DNA of 38,555 bases, taken from Deltaproteobacteria bacterium (GTDB lineage: Bacteria; Desulfobacterota; Syntrophobacteria; Syntrophobacterales; Syntrophobacteraceae). A program made the translations under genes and the position numbers. Positions 1-6,620 of the stretch are shown piece by piece. A model generated the notes under the pieces. It had not been told where the DNA came from. It saw nothing but the letters and a program-made list of their open reading frames with translations, and did not search any database. Position 1 is the stretch's first letter; each line of letters begins with the position of its first letter. Where the stretch lies: contig JAJYTC010000024.1 of assembly GCA_021793275.1 (NCBI GenBank), positions 1 to 38,555 on the forward strand, read 5' to 3'.

Positions 1-94
1 GGGTAACCCAGGTCAGACAGTTTCATCACACCATTAGGGCAACAGGATAAATAAGAATATTCTGATCAAAGCAACCGGAAGAAGCAATGTTTTT

Positions 95-217
95 CTAAGG
101 CTTAGCATCCTTCACTGCATGAGCGGAAAAATCAGGGTCACGATTAATGTTGCACAGAGCCTGAACGGCATGATAGCTGGCAAATTTGGCTTTACTGAAA
201 AGCACAGTTTCCCGCAT
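95..217 (-). CDS. possible 40-residue small protein
   Basis: A 40-codon reading frame runs from ATG at 217 to TAG at 95. The peptide is mixed and soluble-looking, ending in D-A-K-P, and I do not recognise it. It points the same way as the other element genes but lies beyond the minus-strand terminator at 513-549, so it would need its own promoter. A purine-rich AAAGG stands just before the start but is a poor ribosome site. A competing plus-strand frame covers the same bases. Low confidence; it could be non-coding. Confidence 0.2.
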   Translation of the reverse strand: MRETVLFSKAKFASYHAVQALCNINRDPDFSAHAVKDAKP

Positions 218-278
218 AGACCTTTAGTGGATTGTTCTTTTGCAACCAAAAAGGGCAAAGAACATGGACTGATTAGAG

Positions 279-500
279 ATTGCGGCGGCAGCCTTTCTTG
301 TCCTCATCATTTGGCTTTGCACGAAGCTCTGGTTCCGGCTTATCGTGCTTTCCCTGAGCGCTTTGGCTTCGTTTTTCACAGTGGTTGCCTGTGTTATCTA
401 TTTTCAAATCTTTGCTGCAGTAGGATTCACCTTGTTGACATGGGTTCTTTATCTTCTGGCGGCCTCGGTTTGGGAGCGGATCGAAGAGAAAGGGCTTTGA
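279..500 (+). CDS. possible small membrane protein, start not found
   Basis: The plus-strand frame opened by the TGA at 270-272 runs to TGA at 498-500. It encodes about 74 strongly hydrophobic residues forming two or three membrane segments, ending with the charged tail W-E-R-I-E-E-K-G-L, which looks like a real C-terminus. No ATG exists at the 5' end of this frame. The first GTG is at 345, inside the hydrophobic part, so the gene may be broken or use a rare start. It converges on the minus-strand operon and stops 13 bases before that operon's terminator. Function unknown. Confidence 0.3.
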   Translation: MAAAAFLVLIIWLCTKLWFRLIVLSLSALASFFTVVACVIYFQIFAAVGFTLLTWVLYLLAASVWERIEEKGL

Positions 501-512
501 ATCGCTACAGCG

Positions 513-549
513 AAAAAACAAAAAACCCGGCCCCACGGTGGGAGCCGGG
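513..549 (-). terminator. rho-independent terminator of the element operon
   Basis: Read on the minus strand, a G+C-rich hairpin at 549-526 (CCCGGC/CCGGG outer stem, CCCA/TGGG inner stem, 3-base loop, one bulge) is followed by a run TTTTTTGTTTTTT at 525-513. This is a strong intrinsic terminator for the minus-strand genes that start near 4,708. Confidence 0.85.
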
Positions 550-781
550 CGCATTGTGTTATCTGACGCGCCAGGATGGCCTACAATCGATTTTCTCAGG
601 TCAACCCATATCAGACACGTCCGGTGAAATGCGGCTTCCCTTCGTTCGCGCTAGGCCCGAAGCTTCGAGCAGCAATCCGCACAGGAACAACCGCGCCCCC
701 GCGTGCCATCCCTCATTGCATCTCAGACAGGGAGAACGCTTTAAATTCTGAGGCTCTACAATGGCATTAGAATCCGTCTTC
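550..781 (-). other. stretch without a convincing gene
   Basis: This lies between the last small element gene and the terminator. A minus-strand frame from ATG at 804 to 601 could encode 67 residues with two close cysteines (C-L-R-C), but it has no ribosome site and no recognisable family, so it is not called. It may simply be the 3' untranslated part of the operon. Confidence 0.4.
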
Positions 782-1042
782 TCAAGTCCTCCTGTGTGAT
801 CCATCGCATTGGAGCCGGCCTCCATTCCCGTCGGACTTCACAAAGCGCACATTGACGGCCTCCAACTCCGGGTCTCGCCCATTGCGCGGAATGGAGAATA
901 TCACCGCATCGCCGCCGTGGATCTCGTTAAGCTCCGGAATATCGCCTCCGTCAACATCGTAAAATCGAAGCACGACGGATGTTTTCTTCTGCTCGCTCGA
1001 CTGTTTTTCCAGGGCTTCAATGCGCCTTTCTATACCTTTCAT
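782..1042 (-). CDS. small element protein with N-terminal coiled coil (86 aa)
   Basis: An 86-residue protein of unknown function. It begins with a short coiled-coil helix (I-E-R-R-I-E-A-L-E-K-Q) and continues with a beta-rich part (V-V-L-R-F-Y-D-V-D-G, then A-V-I-F-S-I-P-R). The ATG overlaps the TGA of the preceding 33-codon frame (ATGA at 1042-1039), so translation is probably coupled. It is the last clear gene of the minus-strand element operon before the terminator at 513-549. Nothing shows a catalytic role. The size and order resemble accessory genes of phages and phage satellites, which is inference. Confidence 0.6.
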   Translation of the reverse strand: MKGIERRIEALEKQSSEQKKTSVVLRFYDVDGGDIPELNEIHGGDAVIFSIPRNGRDPELEAVNVRFVKSDGNGGRLQCDGSHRRT

Positions 1043-1140
1043 TTCATCCCTTTCGTAAGTGCTGCCTCAAGCGCTGCAACACGCTTTTCAAGTTCACTAC
1101 CCTCTACCGCCCGGACCATGATCGATGCGATATGAGCCAT
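1039..1140 (-). CDS. very small coiled-coil protein (33 aa)
   Basis: ATG at 1140 is preceded by a purine-rich AAGGGCGG, and the frame ends at TGA 1041-1039, overlapping the start of the next gene by ATGA. The peptide is almost entirely a predicted helix containing E-L-E-K-R-V-A-A-L-E-A-A-L, closely resembling the first helix of the following protein. The frame stays open upstream without an ATG to near 1190, so the true start could be a non-ATG codon nearer the preceding gene. Function unknown. Confidence 0.45.
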   Translation of the reverse strand: MAHIASIMVRAVEGSELEKRVAALEAALTKGMK

Positions 1141-1184
1141 TCTGCCGCCCTTCGCCGGGTCTATCCGGTCGGCCCCGATTCCCG

Positions 1185-1424
1185 TTAACTGGTTCCATCG
1201 GAAGACTCCCCCGTGAAGCGGTCGATCACGGTTACTATCACGTCATTTTCTCCGATCTTCCCGTGCGACTGTTCGTAGTCGTGGATCGCCGCATCAACGA
1301 CCGTCTTTTTGTCGACTTCGGCCCCGTCTGCCGGATAATCCCGAACTACGACCACATGCAAACGGTTCTTTGAATTGCTCATGATTTCGATTTTGTGAAG
1401 TCGGTTCTCGAGCGAGGATGACAT
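1185..1424 (-). CDS. small element protein (79 aa)
   Basis: A 79-residue protein of unknown function. It starts with a short helix (L-E-N-R-L-H-K-I-E) followed by an alternating beta/alpha pattern (L-H-V-V-V-V-R-D-Y, then D-V-I-V-T-V-I-D-R-F). A second ATG at codon 15 (M-S-N-S) is also possible. It sits four bases after the 69-residue gene on the same strand, as expected within one transcript. No catalytic motif is visible. Confidence 0.6.
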   Translation of the reverse strand: MSSSLENRLHKIEIMSNSKNRLHVVVVRDYPADGAEVDKKTVVDAAIHDYEQSHGKIGENDVIVTVIDRFTGESSDGTS

Positions 1425-1428
1425 GGTT

Positions 1429-1638
1429 TTATCTCCTGTTCAGTAGTTTTTCCCCAAGGGCACGTACTCGCTGCTCGATATCAGCGTCTTTGATCGCGCC
1501 CAGGAGAATGTTTGAAATGTACGCCAGGCGTCCGGCAACCGCCGGGTCAAGTTCGTCGCCTGCGCTCTCTTCGAGACGGTTAATCAGTGTTGACAGGTAT
1601 CGTCTCACATCTGCTATTGTCTTCAATCGCCTCGCCAT
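1429..1638 (-). CDS. small helical element protein (69 aa)
   Basis: Start chosen at ATG 1638 (M-A-R-R-L-K) because GGAG lies nine bases upstream. The frame is open further up to a TTG at 1758, but those residues look untranslated. The protein is all-helical, with a central D-E-L-D-P-A-V-A-G-R-L-A-Y-I segment and a C-terminal I-E-Q-R-V-R-A-L helix. I recall similar short proteins in phage-like islands of proteobacteria but cannot name a family with certainty. It belongs to the run of small genes 782-2,325. Confidence 0.6.
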   Translation of the reverse strand: MARRLKTIADVRRYLSTLINRLEESAGDELDPAVAGRLAYISNILLGAIKDADIEQRVRALGEKLLNRR

Positions 1639-1759
1639 CGTGCCAAACTCCAAAAGTTGATGGTTTGTAATCAAAGGACCTCGTTTTTGAGGCTTTTTGT
1701 ATTCAATTCCGGCCCGGGAACCTCGCCAAATAAGATTTTGATAATACCGTCTCCCCAAC

Positions 1760-2131
1760 TCAATTCATCCCCGGTTGAGGCGCCAGGCTATATGTCCTTC
1801 CGTGAATATCTCCGTCCGGGTCTATGTCGAGCGTTCGCAAAGTGAATCCGGCTGCCTGCTTTGCGGCTTCTTCTTCGATAGTCCGCATTACCTCGGACCA
1901 ACGCTTTTCCGCACACTCGACGCAAACATAGTACGGGAAAGAGAGCCGCCGGCCATCAGGGGCGTTGTAGGCTTCCTGTTCTTTCGGTGTGAAAACGCCC
2001 AGGGCTTCGGGAGGACCGCCGCACAGAATGCAGGTATCTCGAGCCGCATGAGCGAATGCCGCCAGCGCCTTCACCATCCTTTGCCTTTCTTCCATGGAAA
2101 TGGACCTCTTTTTGATCTTCGGTCTACTCAT
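1760..2131 (-). CDS. zinc-finger-like element protein (123 aa)
   Basis: A 123-residue protein. A basic N-terminus (R-P-K-I-K-K-R) is followed by two cysteine pairs, C-I-L-C near residue 36 and C-V-E-C near residue 74, spaced as in a treble-clef or zinc-ribbon domain, so zinc and perhaps nucleic-acid binding is inferred. The start ATG at 2131 overlaps the stop of the upstream gene (ATGA), and GGGGGA five bases ahead serves as ribosome site. Its position directly after the DUF3987 gene group suggests a role in element replication or regulation, but this is not shown. Confidence 0.65.
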   Translation of the reverse strand: MSRPKIKKRSISMEERQRMVKALAAFAHAARDTCILCGGPPEALGVFTPKEQEAYNAPDGRRLSFPYYVCVECAEKRWSEVMRTIEEEAAKQAAGFTLRTLDIDPDGDIHGRTYSLAPQPGMN

Positions 2132-2325
2132 TTACTTCCCCCTATCAGTGGATCCACGGTGGCCTGTTCTTGTGGCGTTCGTGGGACACATGGCGTCCTG
2201 CATGTCCGGCATTTTCCGTTACAGTCAGGAATGTCGCTTGGGGCATCGGACCTAACAGGATCACCGTCCACCGCCTGAGTAGTTTGAACTGCATCCATCT
2301 TTTTCAGCCTGTCCAACCAGTCCAT
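2128..2325 (-). CDS. small cysteine-cluster protein (65 aa)
   Basis: A 65-residue protein with a tight cysteine group, C-N-G-K-C-R-T-C-R-T-P-C, near residues 35-46, plausibly a metal site. The rest is acidic and probably disordered. Its stop overlaps the start of the 123-residue zinc-finger-like gene. The 5' side carries the long inverted repeat 2364-2416. Function unknown. Confidence 0.5.
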   Translation of the reverse strand: MDWLDRLKKMDAVQTTQAVDGDPVRSDAPSDIPDCNGKCRTCRTPCVPRTPQEQATVDPLIGGSK

Positions 2326-2363
2326 AACGGCCTCGAAATATTTTTGGATGTGTAAGATTACGA

Positions 2364-2416
2364 ACTGTCAAAACTGTCAAAACTATAGAAAAGGGGGTTT
2401 TGGCAGTTTTGACAGT
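2364..2416. repeat. 20-bp inverted repeat built of TGTCAAAAC words
   Basis: Left arm 2364-2383 reads ACTGTCAAAACTGTCAAAAC. Right arm 2397-2416 is its reverse complement with one mismatch, and the spacer is 13 bases. Each arm is itself a tandem direct repeat of a nine-base word. It lies in the only sizeable gap between the DUF3987 gene and the small-gene run. It could be a regulator-binding or replication iteron site, or a transcript hairpin. No T-run follows on either strand. Confidence 0.85.
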
Positions 2417-2424
2417 GCCCCGTC

Positions 2425-3996
2425 TTAGGAATCTGAAAATATTTTGGGGTTCAGACGGACGATTTCGGACGGACGACCACCGCGTTCACCCGTCGCCGAT
2501 TTTTCGAGATTCAACCAGTCGTATTGCTCCAAAACTTCCAGGCCCGCTTTGACCTCATCCGACGTCGCCAGCTTCGACCATTGTGGCCTCCACAACTCCC
2601 GGACGCTGCAACTGTCCTTTATGTCGCCCCGCCGGATATGCTTGATGATTTCCCGCGCTGCCTGCACACCCGGCATAGTTGCCCCGGCATACAGCCTGTG
2701 GGCGTGGCTTTCCAGGTAGTCACACCATGCAGCCGCCATAACCGCCGCGCGTTCTGATACCGGCCCAGGCTCCGTCGTACCGTCTACCACCTCGACAAGA
2801 TGGAATATCAGGGCAAGAGTGGGCATAAGGGACCGATATTTTGCCAGGTGGCTCTCCATCTCCGGGGGCATCCCGTGTTCACCCCTTAGCCTGATTTCAA
2901 GTTCTCCGCGCCAGTCGTCGAATATTTCTTGCGCCGAGGGTGAAAAACGCAGAGACGGGAGATCGTCACCCTCTTGGACCGTTGCGCCCGGTATCGCACC
3001 TGACAGAGCTTTGAATATCGCCCATGTTCTCTTTTTCTCTGAGGTGTCGGGGAAACGGTCGATGTTTACCCATTCGTCGGAATTATCCGGCCACACGAGA
3101 ACCTGGAACCGCTGCAACAGTCCGTCATCACCATTGCCGCCTCGTTGTGCCTGATATGCGTAGTCGGACAGCCGTCCCGGCGTCATCGCGCCGAAAACCC
3201 CCAGGCAAAGCGCCGGTATATCCAACGTCCCGCGCCCTATGCGGTCATAGGTGAAGCCCCGAGTGCCGTTCCATGCCTCCAGGTAAAAGGCCCGGTCGCC
3301 TTCCCGGCCGTCGCGGTCCAGGGACCGGAACCAACCTATCAACTCATCGCGGTTCACCAGAAAACCACGGGGGTTTTGGTTCAACAGTTCCCCGATTTTT
3401 TCCGTTGTGCCGTCTTGGGTATAGAATCGCCGCCTGACAGCTTCCTCCAGCTGCAACGCTTGCATCTTCGCTCGCGCATCGTCGGTAGGCGTCCCGTTCT
3501 TGACGGCGCGCTTAAGCTCTTCGCCAATGGCGGTCTTTGTGGCCTTCATCACCTCTTTGTCAAATTCGTAGTCCTGCGCTTTCGCCTGGTGCGCTTCCCG
3601 CGCCTCAGCCTCCAATCTGGCAAGCGGGCGCTGCGCCTCGGTGATGGCAGGGGTTTTCATCAGAGAGGGTCGCCCAACCACCATGCCCCATAGATTCGGG
3701 ATAACCAACCAATCGTCGTGCCGTTTTGGATGGATGCCGCTGCCTCGACCAATGACGCTTCCAAGCGCGACGACAGCCGCAGCCGCCGAAAAGTCCGGTG
3801 GTATCTGCATTCGGTCCGAGATATCCATCAACCACCCGCGCAAAGGCGCAGGAATCATTCCCTGTTCAAGTTTTTTCACTGAGGGCAGTTCATCGGGTAG
3901 CTCAGTGGGGTCCGGCCAGTCGGGGCCAGTCCCCACGCTGGTCTGCTCCGGCTCCTTGTTCTTCAATTTTTCGCGCAGGTCGCTAGGCAACGGCAT
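2425..3996 (-). CDS. DUF3987-family primase/helicase-like ATPase
   Basis: A 523-residue protein of the DUF3987 type, found in prophages and integrative elements and often linked to DNA replication. Visible signs are a variant P-loop G-R-P-S-L-M-K-T at residues 108-115 within I-P-N-L-W-G-M-V-V-G-R-P, and an acidic strand motif N-R-D-E-L-I-G-W-F about 110 residues later that fits the Walker B region. The C-terminal part looks like a winged-helix-type DNA-binding segment. There is no separate TOPRIM or primase core here. The start overlaps the end of the preceding gene by 14 bases, so translation is probably coupled. Replication of the element is the likely role; the precise reaction is unproven. 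Confidence 0.8.
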   Translation of the reverse strand: MPLPSDLREKLKNKEPEQTSVGTGPDWPDPTELPDELPSVKKLEQGMIPAPLRGWLMDISDRMQIPPDFSAAAAVVALGSVIGRGSGIHPKRHDDWLVIPNLWGMVVGRPSLMKTPAITEAQRPLARLEAEAREAHQAKAQDYEFDKEVMKATKTAIGEELKRAVKNGTPTDDARAKMQALQLEEAVRRRFYTQDGTTEKIGELLNQNPRGFLVNRDELIGWFRSLDRDGREGDRAFYLEAWNGTRGFTYDRIGRGTLDIPALCLGVFGAMTPGRLSDYAYQAQRGGNGDDGLLQRFQVLVWPDNSDEWVNIDRFPDTSEKKRTWAIFKALSGAIPGATVQEGDDLPSLRFSPSAQEIFDDWRGELEIRLRGEHGMPPEMESHLAKYRSLMPTLALIFHLVEVVDGTTEPGPVSERAAVMAAAWCDYLESHAHRLYAGATMPGVQAAREIIKHIRRGDIKDSCSVRELWRPQWSKLATSDEVKAGLEVLEQYDWLNLEKSATGERGGRPSEIVRLNPKIFSDS

Positions 3997-4459
3997 TGTC
4001 GGCCTCCTCGAATACGGCGCGGAGCAACGTTTCGTCGGCTTCGCCGGTCCAGTCCCTCAGAGCATCGGCCAGCATGTCCCACTGCCAATCATCTGAATAT
4101 CCCATGTCCCGGAGGTGATCCCGCCGGTTCCGCAGCGCAGCCGTCAAGTTTCCTCTTGGTCGCCGCCAGAACCACGGGCCGACTTCCTTTTCGGATAAAT
4201 TTTTGATTCTTTCGAGTGAAAGCTTCCGGGCTGATTCGCTGGACTCTTCCAAAAAACAAGACAGGGCTTCGAAGGTCAACTTGCGCAGGTGCATCGCCTG
4301 CCGCAGGTCGAGTCGAGCCTGCTCGGAATAGACCCGAAGCCGGTCAACCATTTCCTCGATGCGAAACATGGCGAAAACGGGCGTCAGGCACAGTTCAACG
4401 CCCTGCTGGTCGTCAACAGGTAAGGCTTGCTTTTTCTGTGTTATTTTGGTACCTTCCAT
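3983..4459 (-). CDS. helical element protein upstream of DUF3987 (158 aa)
   Basis: Start taken at ATG 4459 (M-E-G-T-K) with GGGAG nine bases upstream; a TTG three codons earlier is the alternative. The predicted protein is largely helical and charged, with a W-F-W-R-R-P segment in the middle and an acidic C-terminus. I do not recognise the family. Its 3' end overlaps the DUF3987 start, so the two products are probably made together and may work together, for example as a loader or regulator of the ATPase. That is inference from position only. Confidence 0.6.
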   Translation of the reverse strand: MEGTKITQKKQALPVDDQQGVELCLTPVFAMFRIEEMVDRLRVYSEQARLDLRQAMHLRKLTFEALSCFLEESSESARKLSLERIKNLSEKEVGPWFWRRPRGNLTAALRNRRDHLRDMGYSDDWQWDMLADALRDWTGEADETLLRAVFEEADNAVA

Positions 4460-4483
4460 GCGTATCAACTCCCATGTGTTGCC

Positions 4484-4512
4484 GCCGCTTGGTTGCCGCC
4501 AGCGGCTTTTTT
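4484..4512 (+). terminator. plus-strand hairpin plus T-run, antisense to the element operon
   Basis: On the plus strand GCCGCT (4484-4489) pairs with AGCGGC (4501-4506) and is followed by TTTTTT (4507-4512). It is oriented against the surrounding genes and lies between the AlpA-like gene and the 158-residue gene. It could stop antisense transcription. The long 11-base loop makes it weaker than a textbook terminator. Confidence 0.45.
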
Positions 4513-4525
4513 GTTTGAGCCGCGC

Positions 4526-4708
4526 TCACTTGGTCCCGCCCTTTGCAATGACCGCATCGAGCTTGTCCAGGTTCACGAACACACCGCCGCCAAGCTGGAC
4601 AAACAATTCCTTGTGCTTTCCAAGGTGCTTCCATTTGTAAAGGGTACTGGCTCGAAGCGGGAATCCGGGTGTTTCATTGACTTTTGCGAGTCTTAGCAGG
4701 TTCGCCAT
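4526..4708 (-). CDS. AlpA/excisionase-like helix-turn-helix protein (60 aa)
   Basis: Start taken at ATG 4708 (M-A-N-L-L-R) behind AGGAAAGG; frame upstream of this overlaps a terminator and is not coding. The 60 residues contain a MerR/AlpA-like pattern: an N-terminal helix, then L-R-A-S-T-L-Y-K-W-K-H as recognition helix, then G-G-G-V-F-V-N-L-D-K-L-D as wing and final helix. Proteins of this type act as excisionases or as activators of integrase and replication genes in satellites. It is the first gene of the second element transcript (4,708 to about 550). Its exact target is unknown. Confidence 0.6.
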   Translation of the reverse strand: MANLLRLAKVNETPGFPLRASTLYKWKHLGKHKELFVQLGGGVFVNLDKLDAVIAKGGTK

Positions 4709-4736
4709 TGCTGTTTTCCTTTCCTGTTCTGAACGA

Positions 4737-4768
4737 ATAAAAAAAAGCCACAACCGTTAGGTCATGGC
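4737..4768 (-). terminator. rho-independent terminator after the 388-residue gene
   Basis: Minus-strand hairpin GCCATGACC / GGTTGTGGC (4768-4747, two G-U pairs, loop TAAC) followed by a T-rich tail at 4746-4737. It separates the integrase-HicAB-388-residue transcript from the next one. Confidence 0.75.
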
Positions 4769-4804
4769 CTCATGTTTTCAAAACTCGGAAAAGTTTTCCT
4801 GCCA

Positions 4805-4844
4805 TTTACGCCACGTAATTAAAAGTGGCGTGGCGTGGCGTAAA
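4805..4844. repeat. 11-bp inverted repeat with three GTGGC iterons
   Basis: TTTACGCCACG (4805-4815) is repeated inverted and exactly at 4834-4844. The right side also contains three back-to-back copies of GTGGC (4825-4839). The spacer is A+T-rich. It stands between the 388-residue gene and the terminator preceding the AlpA-like gene. Such a compact iteron-plus-palindrome is typical of binding sites for a regulator or replication initiator, which is inference. It may instead fold as an RNA hairpin. Confidence 0.8.
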
Positions 4845-4846
4845 GG

Positions 4847-6013
4847 TTATCGAAAGAATTTGTTGAGTGCTTTTTGACTTTTCGTCCCGAAACCTTCTCT
4901 TGCCAAGACAAGTTGAGCGAGTCGGCCCTTGAGTCTTTCCTTGTGCTCGGAAACAGCATGCGCCGCGAAGTCCACCGCTTGCACGTCCTCAGGCTTTACG
5001 ACTTCATTCCATGCGCCCTGTTCTTCGGCCAAAGTAAGCGCTTCTTTTTGCCAGTCTTTGGCTTCGGCATGCGTTACCGTCCCGTGTTCCTGTTTTATCG
5101 ATGCGCTGAGCGTCTGGCAAAAGTTTTTGACGACAGGGACAATTTCTTCCAGCCGTTTTTGGGCTTGCCTGGTGAGAGCGGTTGCTTTCTTGCCCGCGCC
5201 CTTTTCAGCCTTCGCGGGATCTCGTTTCTGAGCTTCGGTCGGCGGTGTCCCGGCAAGGTTCGGGTATCTCTTGGCCAGGTTTTTGAAATCGTCTTCGAGA
5301 TAGCGCCACTCTTTGAACTGTTCCAGCGCAAGGGTAGTCACGCGGTCATTTTTTCCCCGCCACGGTTTTGCCTCGCCCTCCGTCACAGCAAATTTGAGAA
5401 TAGCGCCCGTCTTTTCTAATTCTTCAAAGAGCGGCATGAAGTCTTCTTTTGTTACTTCGCAGTCGAAGGGGTCGAATATCTGAAGATCGCCGCGAAGGCA
5501 CTCCCCGGCCAAAAGATGGATAAATGCTTCTGGCGAAATCTTGAAGCTTTCGAATAGGTCACTTCCCGGAATTGTCCGAAGTTTGTGAGATATCACGCGC
5601 CCTTCCTTTGCGCTTCCTGAATGTGGTCCAGGGAAGGCCGCGTTTACTTCTTCCTCTTCAAAAACACATTCTTTGAGCCGGCGGATAACTTCTTGCCGTT
5701 CCTCTTTTGAATCAGGCATTACCAAACAGCGCCAATCGCCCAAGCGAGGTGTTAATTCATGCAGCTCTCGCTCTAGGCCAGCAAAATGGTCTTTCACGGA
5801 TTCAGGATGCTCCGAAAGATTTCCCGGATAACTCTCCCGAAGATGTTTAAAGTGCGCCATTTTTTTGCTGTGCAAGTGCCACTCATACTGTATGGGCACG
5901 TAGTCCCCCGTATCTGGATCGAGAGGCTTCAGAGACCCATCCGCCACTTTGTCTTTCAGTTCGAAGGGTTGAAGTTTTCGAGTCTCTATGATTTGCTTGC
6001 CGGTGAGTTTCAT
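4847..6013 (-). CDS. large element protein of unknown function (388 aa)
   Basis: A 388-residue, highly charged, mostly helical protein with no signal peptide or membrane segment. The middle has a patch W-R-C-L-V-M-P-D-S-K. The region around residues 260-285 is a Lys/Ala-rich linker, and the C-terminus is long and helical. GGAGG precedes the ATG at 6013. I do not recognise the family and see no nuclease or ATPase motif. It follows hicB and precedes the iteron site and a terminator, so it is probably co-expressed with the integrase. Candidate roles such as element-encoded replication or defence factor are guesses. Confidence 0.7.
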   Translation of the reverse strand: MKLTGKQIIETRKLQPFELKDKVADGSLKPLDPDTGDYVPIQYEWHLHSKKMAHFKHLRESYPGNLSEHPESVKDHFAGLERELHELTPRLGDWRCLVMPDSKEERQEVIRRLKECVFEEEEVNAAFPGPHSGSAKEGRVISHKLRTIPGSDLFESFKISPEAFIHLLAGECLRGDLQIFDPFDCEVTKEDFMPLFEELEKTGAILKFAVTEGEAKPWRGKNDRVTTLALEQFKEWRYLEDDFKNLAKRYPNLAGTPPTEAQKRDPAKAEKGAGKKATALTRQAQKRLEEIVPVVKNFCQTLSASIKQEHGTVTHAEAKDWQKEALTLAEEQGAWNEVVKPEDVQAVDFAAHAVSEHKERLKGRLAQLVLAREGFGTKSQKALNKFFR

Positions 6014-6144
6014 TATACGTGCGCCTCCTGTCTGGCGTCCCGTGTTCGGTGAGTCCGGGAAGGTCCGTCACAGGAAACGGACTTTTCAAGCAGGTTCATG
6101 ACGCCCGCTCTATCCCCGGAAACCGGCTTATCTGTCAAATTGAG

Positions 6145-6354
6145 TTACGCAACGTCCTTGTATCTTTTGGGCTTGGGGATAGGGTCTCCGTGCTCTCGTG
6201 CAACCTGAAGCCATAGTTCCATCGCGGTCTTTAATTCCTTAAGGGCTTCTTCCCGAGTTTCCCCCCATGCGGAACAACCTTCGAGTTCATCAACCACGGC
6301 AATATAGGCATGGTCTTCATCGCTCCAAAAGATAGTAACCGTGTATCGGTCCAT
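6145..6354 (-). CDS. hicB: HicB-family antitoxin
   Basis: A 69-residue protein with the short HicB fold: Y-T-V-T-I-F-W-S-D-E-D-H-A-Y-I-A-V-V-D-E near the start, then G-C-S-A-W-G-E-T-R-E-E-A-L and a helix. In this family the antitoxin binds and inhibits the HicA mRNA interferase. There is no extra C-terminal DNA-binding domain, so self-repression would need another factor. It begins one base after hicA ends, the usual toxin-first order. The pair sits just downstream of the integrase, consistent with stabilising the element. Confidence 0.85.
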   Translation of the reverse strand: MDRYTVTIFWSDEDHAYIAVVDELEGCSAWGETREEALKELKTAMELWLQVAREHGDPIPKPKRYKDVA

Positions 6355-6355
6355 T

Positions 6356-6607
6356 TCATTTGCTCCCTGAGTTTAGTGACTCGATGAGCCTGATTGCTTG
6401 TTTTACCTGGTATGCCTTGGCCTTGCCCGAGCGCTCCGGCTGAAAGTTCAATTTAGCTTTCGTCGCCGGATGTCTGAAAACGTGGTGACTCCCTGCTATA
6501 CGCTCCAACTGGAAGCCGAAGTCACGCAGCCACGGTTTAACATCGTCGAAATCAACATTCGCCGAATTGTTGACTATTCTTTCATGTCTCTTTTCGCGCT
6601 GTGTCAT
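6356..6607 (-). CDS. hicA: HicA-family mRNA interferase toxin
   Basis: An 83-residue protein matching HicA: D-V-K-P-W-L-R-D-F-G-F, then the signature G-S-H-H-V-F-R-H-P carrying the catalytic histidine, then a C-terminal helix. HicA toxins have a double-stranded-RNA-binding-like fold and cut mRNA. The first 15-20 residues are longer than in most HicA proteins, so a later start is possible, although no other ATG is available. It starts 13 bases after the integrase stop and is followed directly by hicB. Confidence 0.85.
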   Translation of the reverse strand: MTQREKRHERIVNNSANVDFDDVKPWLRDFGFQLERIAGSHHVFRHPATKAKLNFQPERSGKAKAYQVKQAIRLIESLNSGSK

Positions 6608-6620
6608 GGAACGTCCATAA

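Noticed and set aside
119-751. A 210-codon plus-strand frame starting with R-V-T-I-N-V-A-Q-S-L-N-G-M-I-A
   Set aside because: The first 15 residues resemble the opening of RibD-type reductases, but the similarity stops at once, the rest is unlike that family, and the frame crosses a terminator hairpin. At most a tiny remnant; more likely chance.
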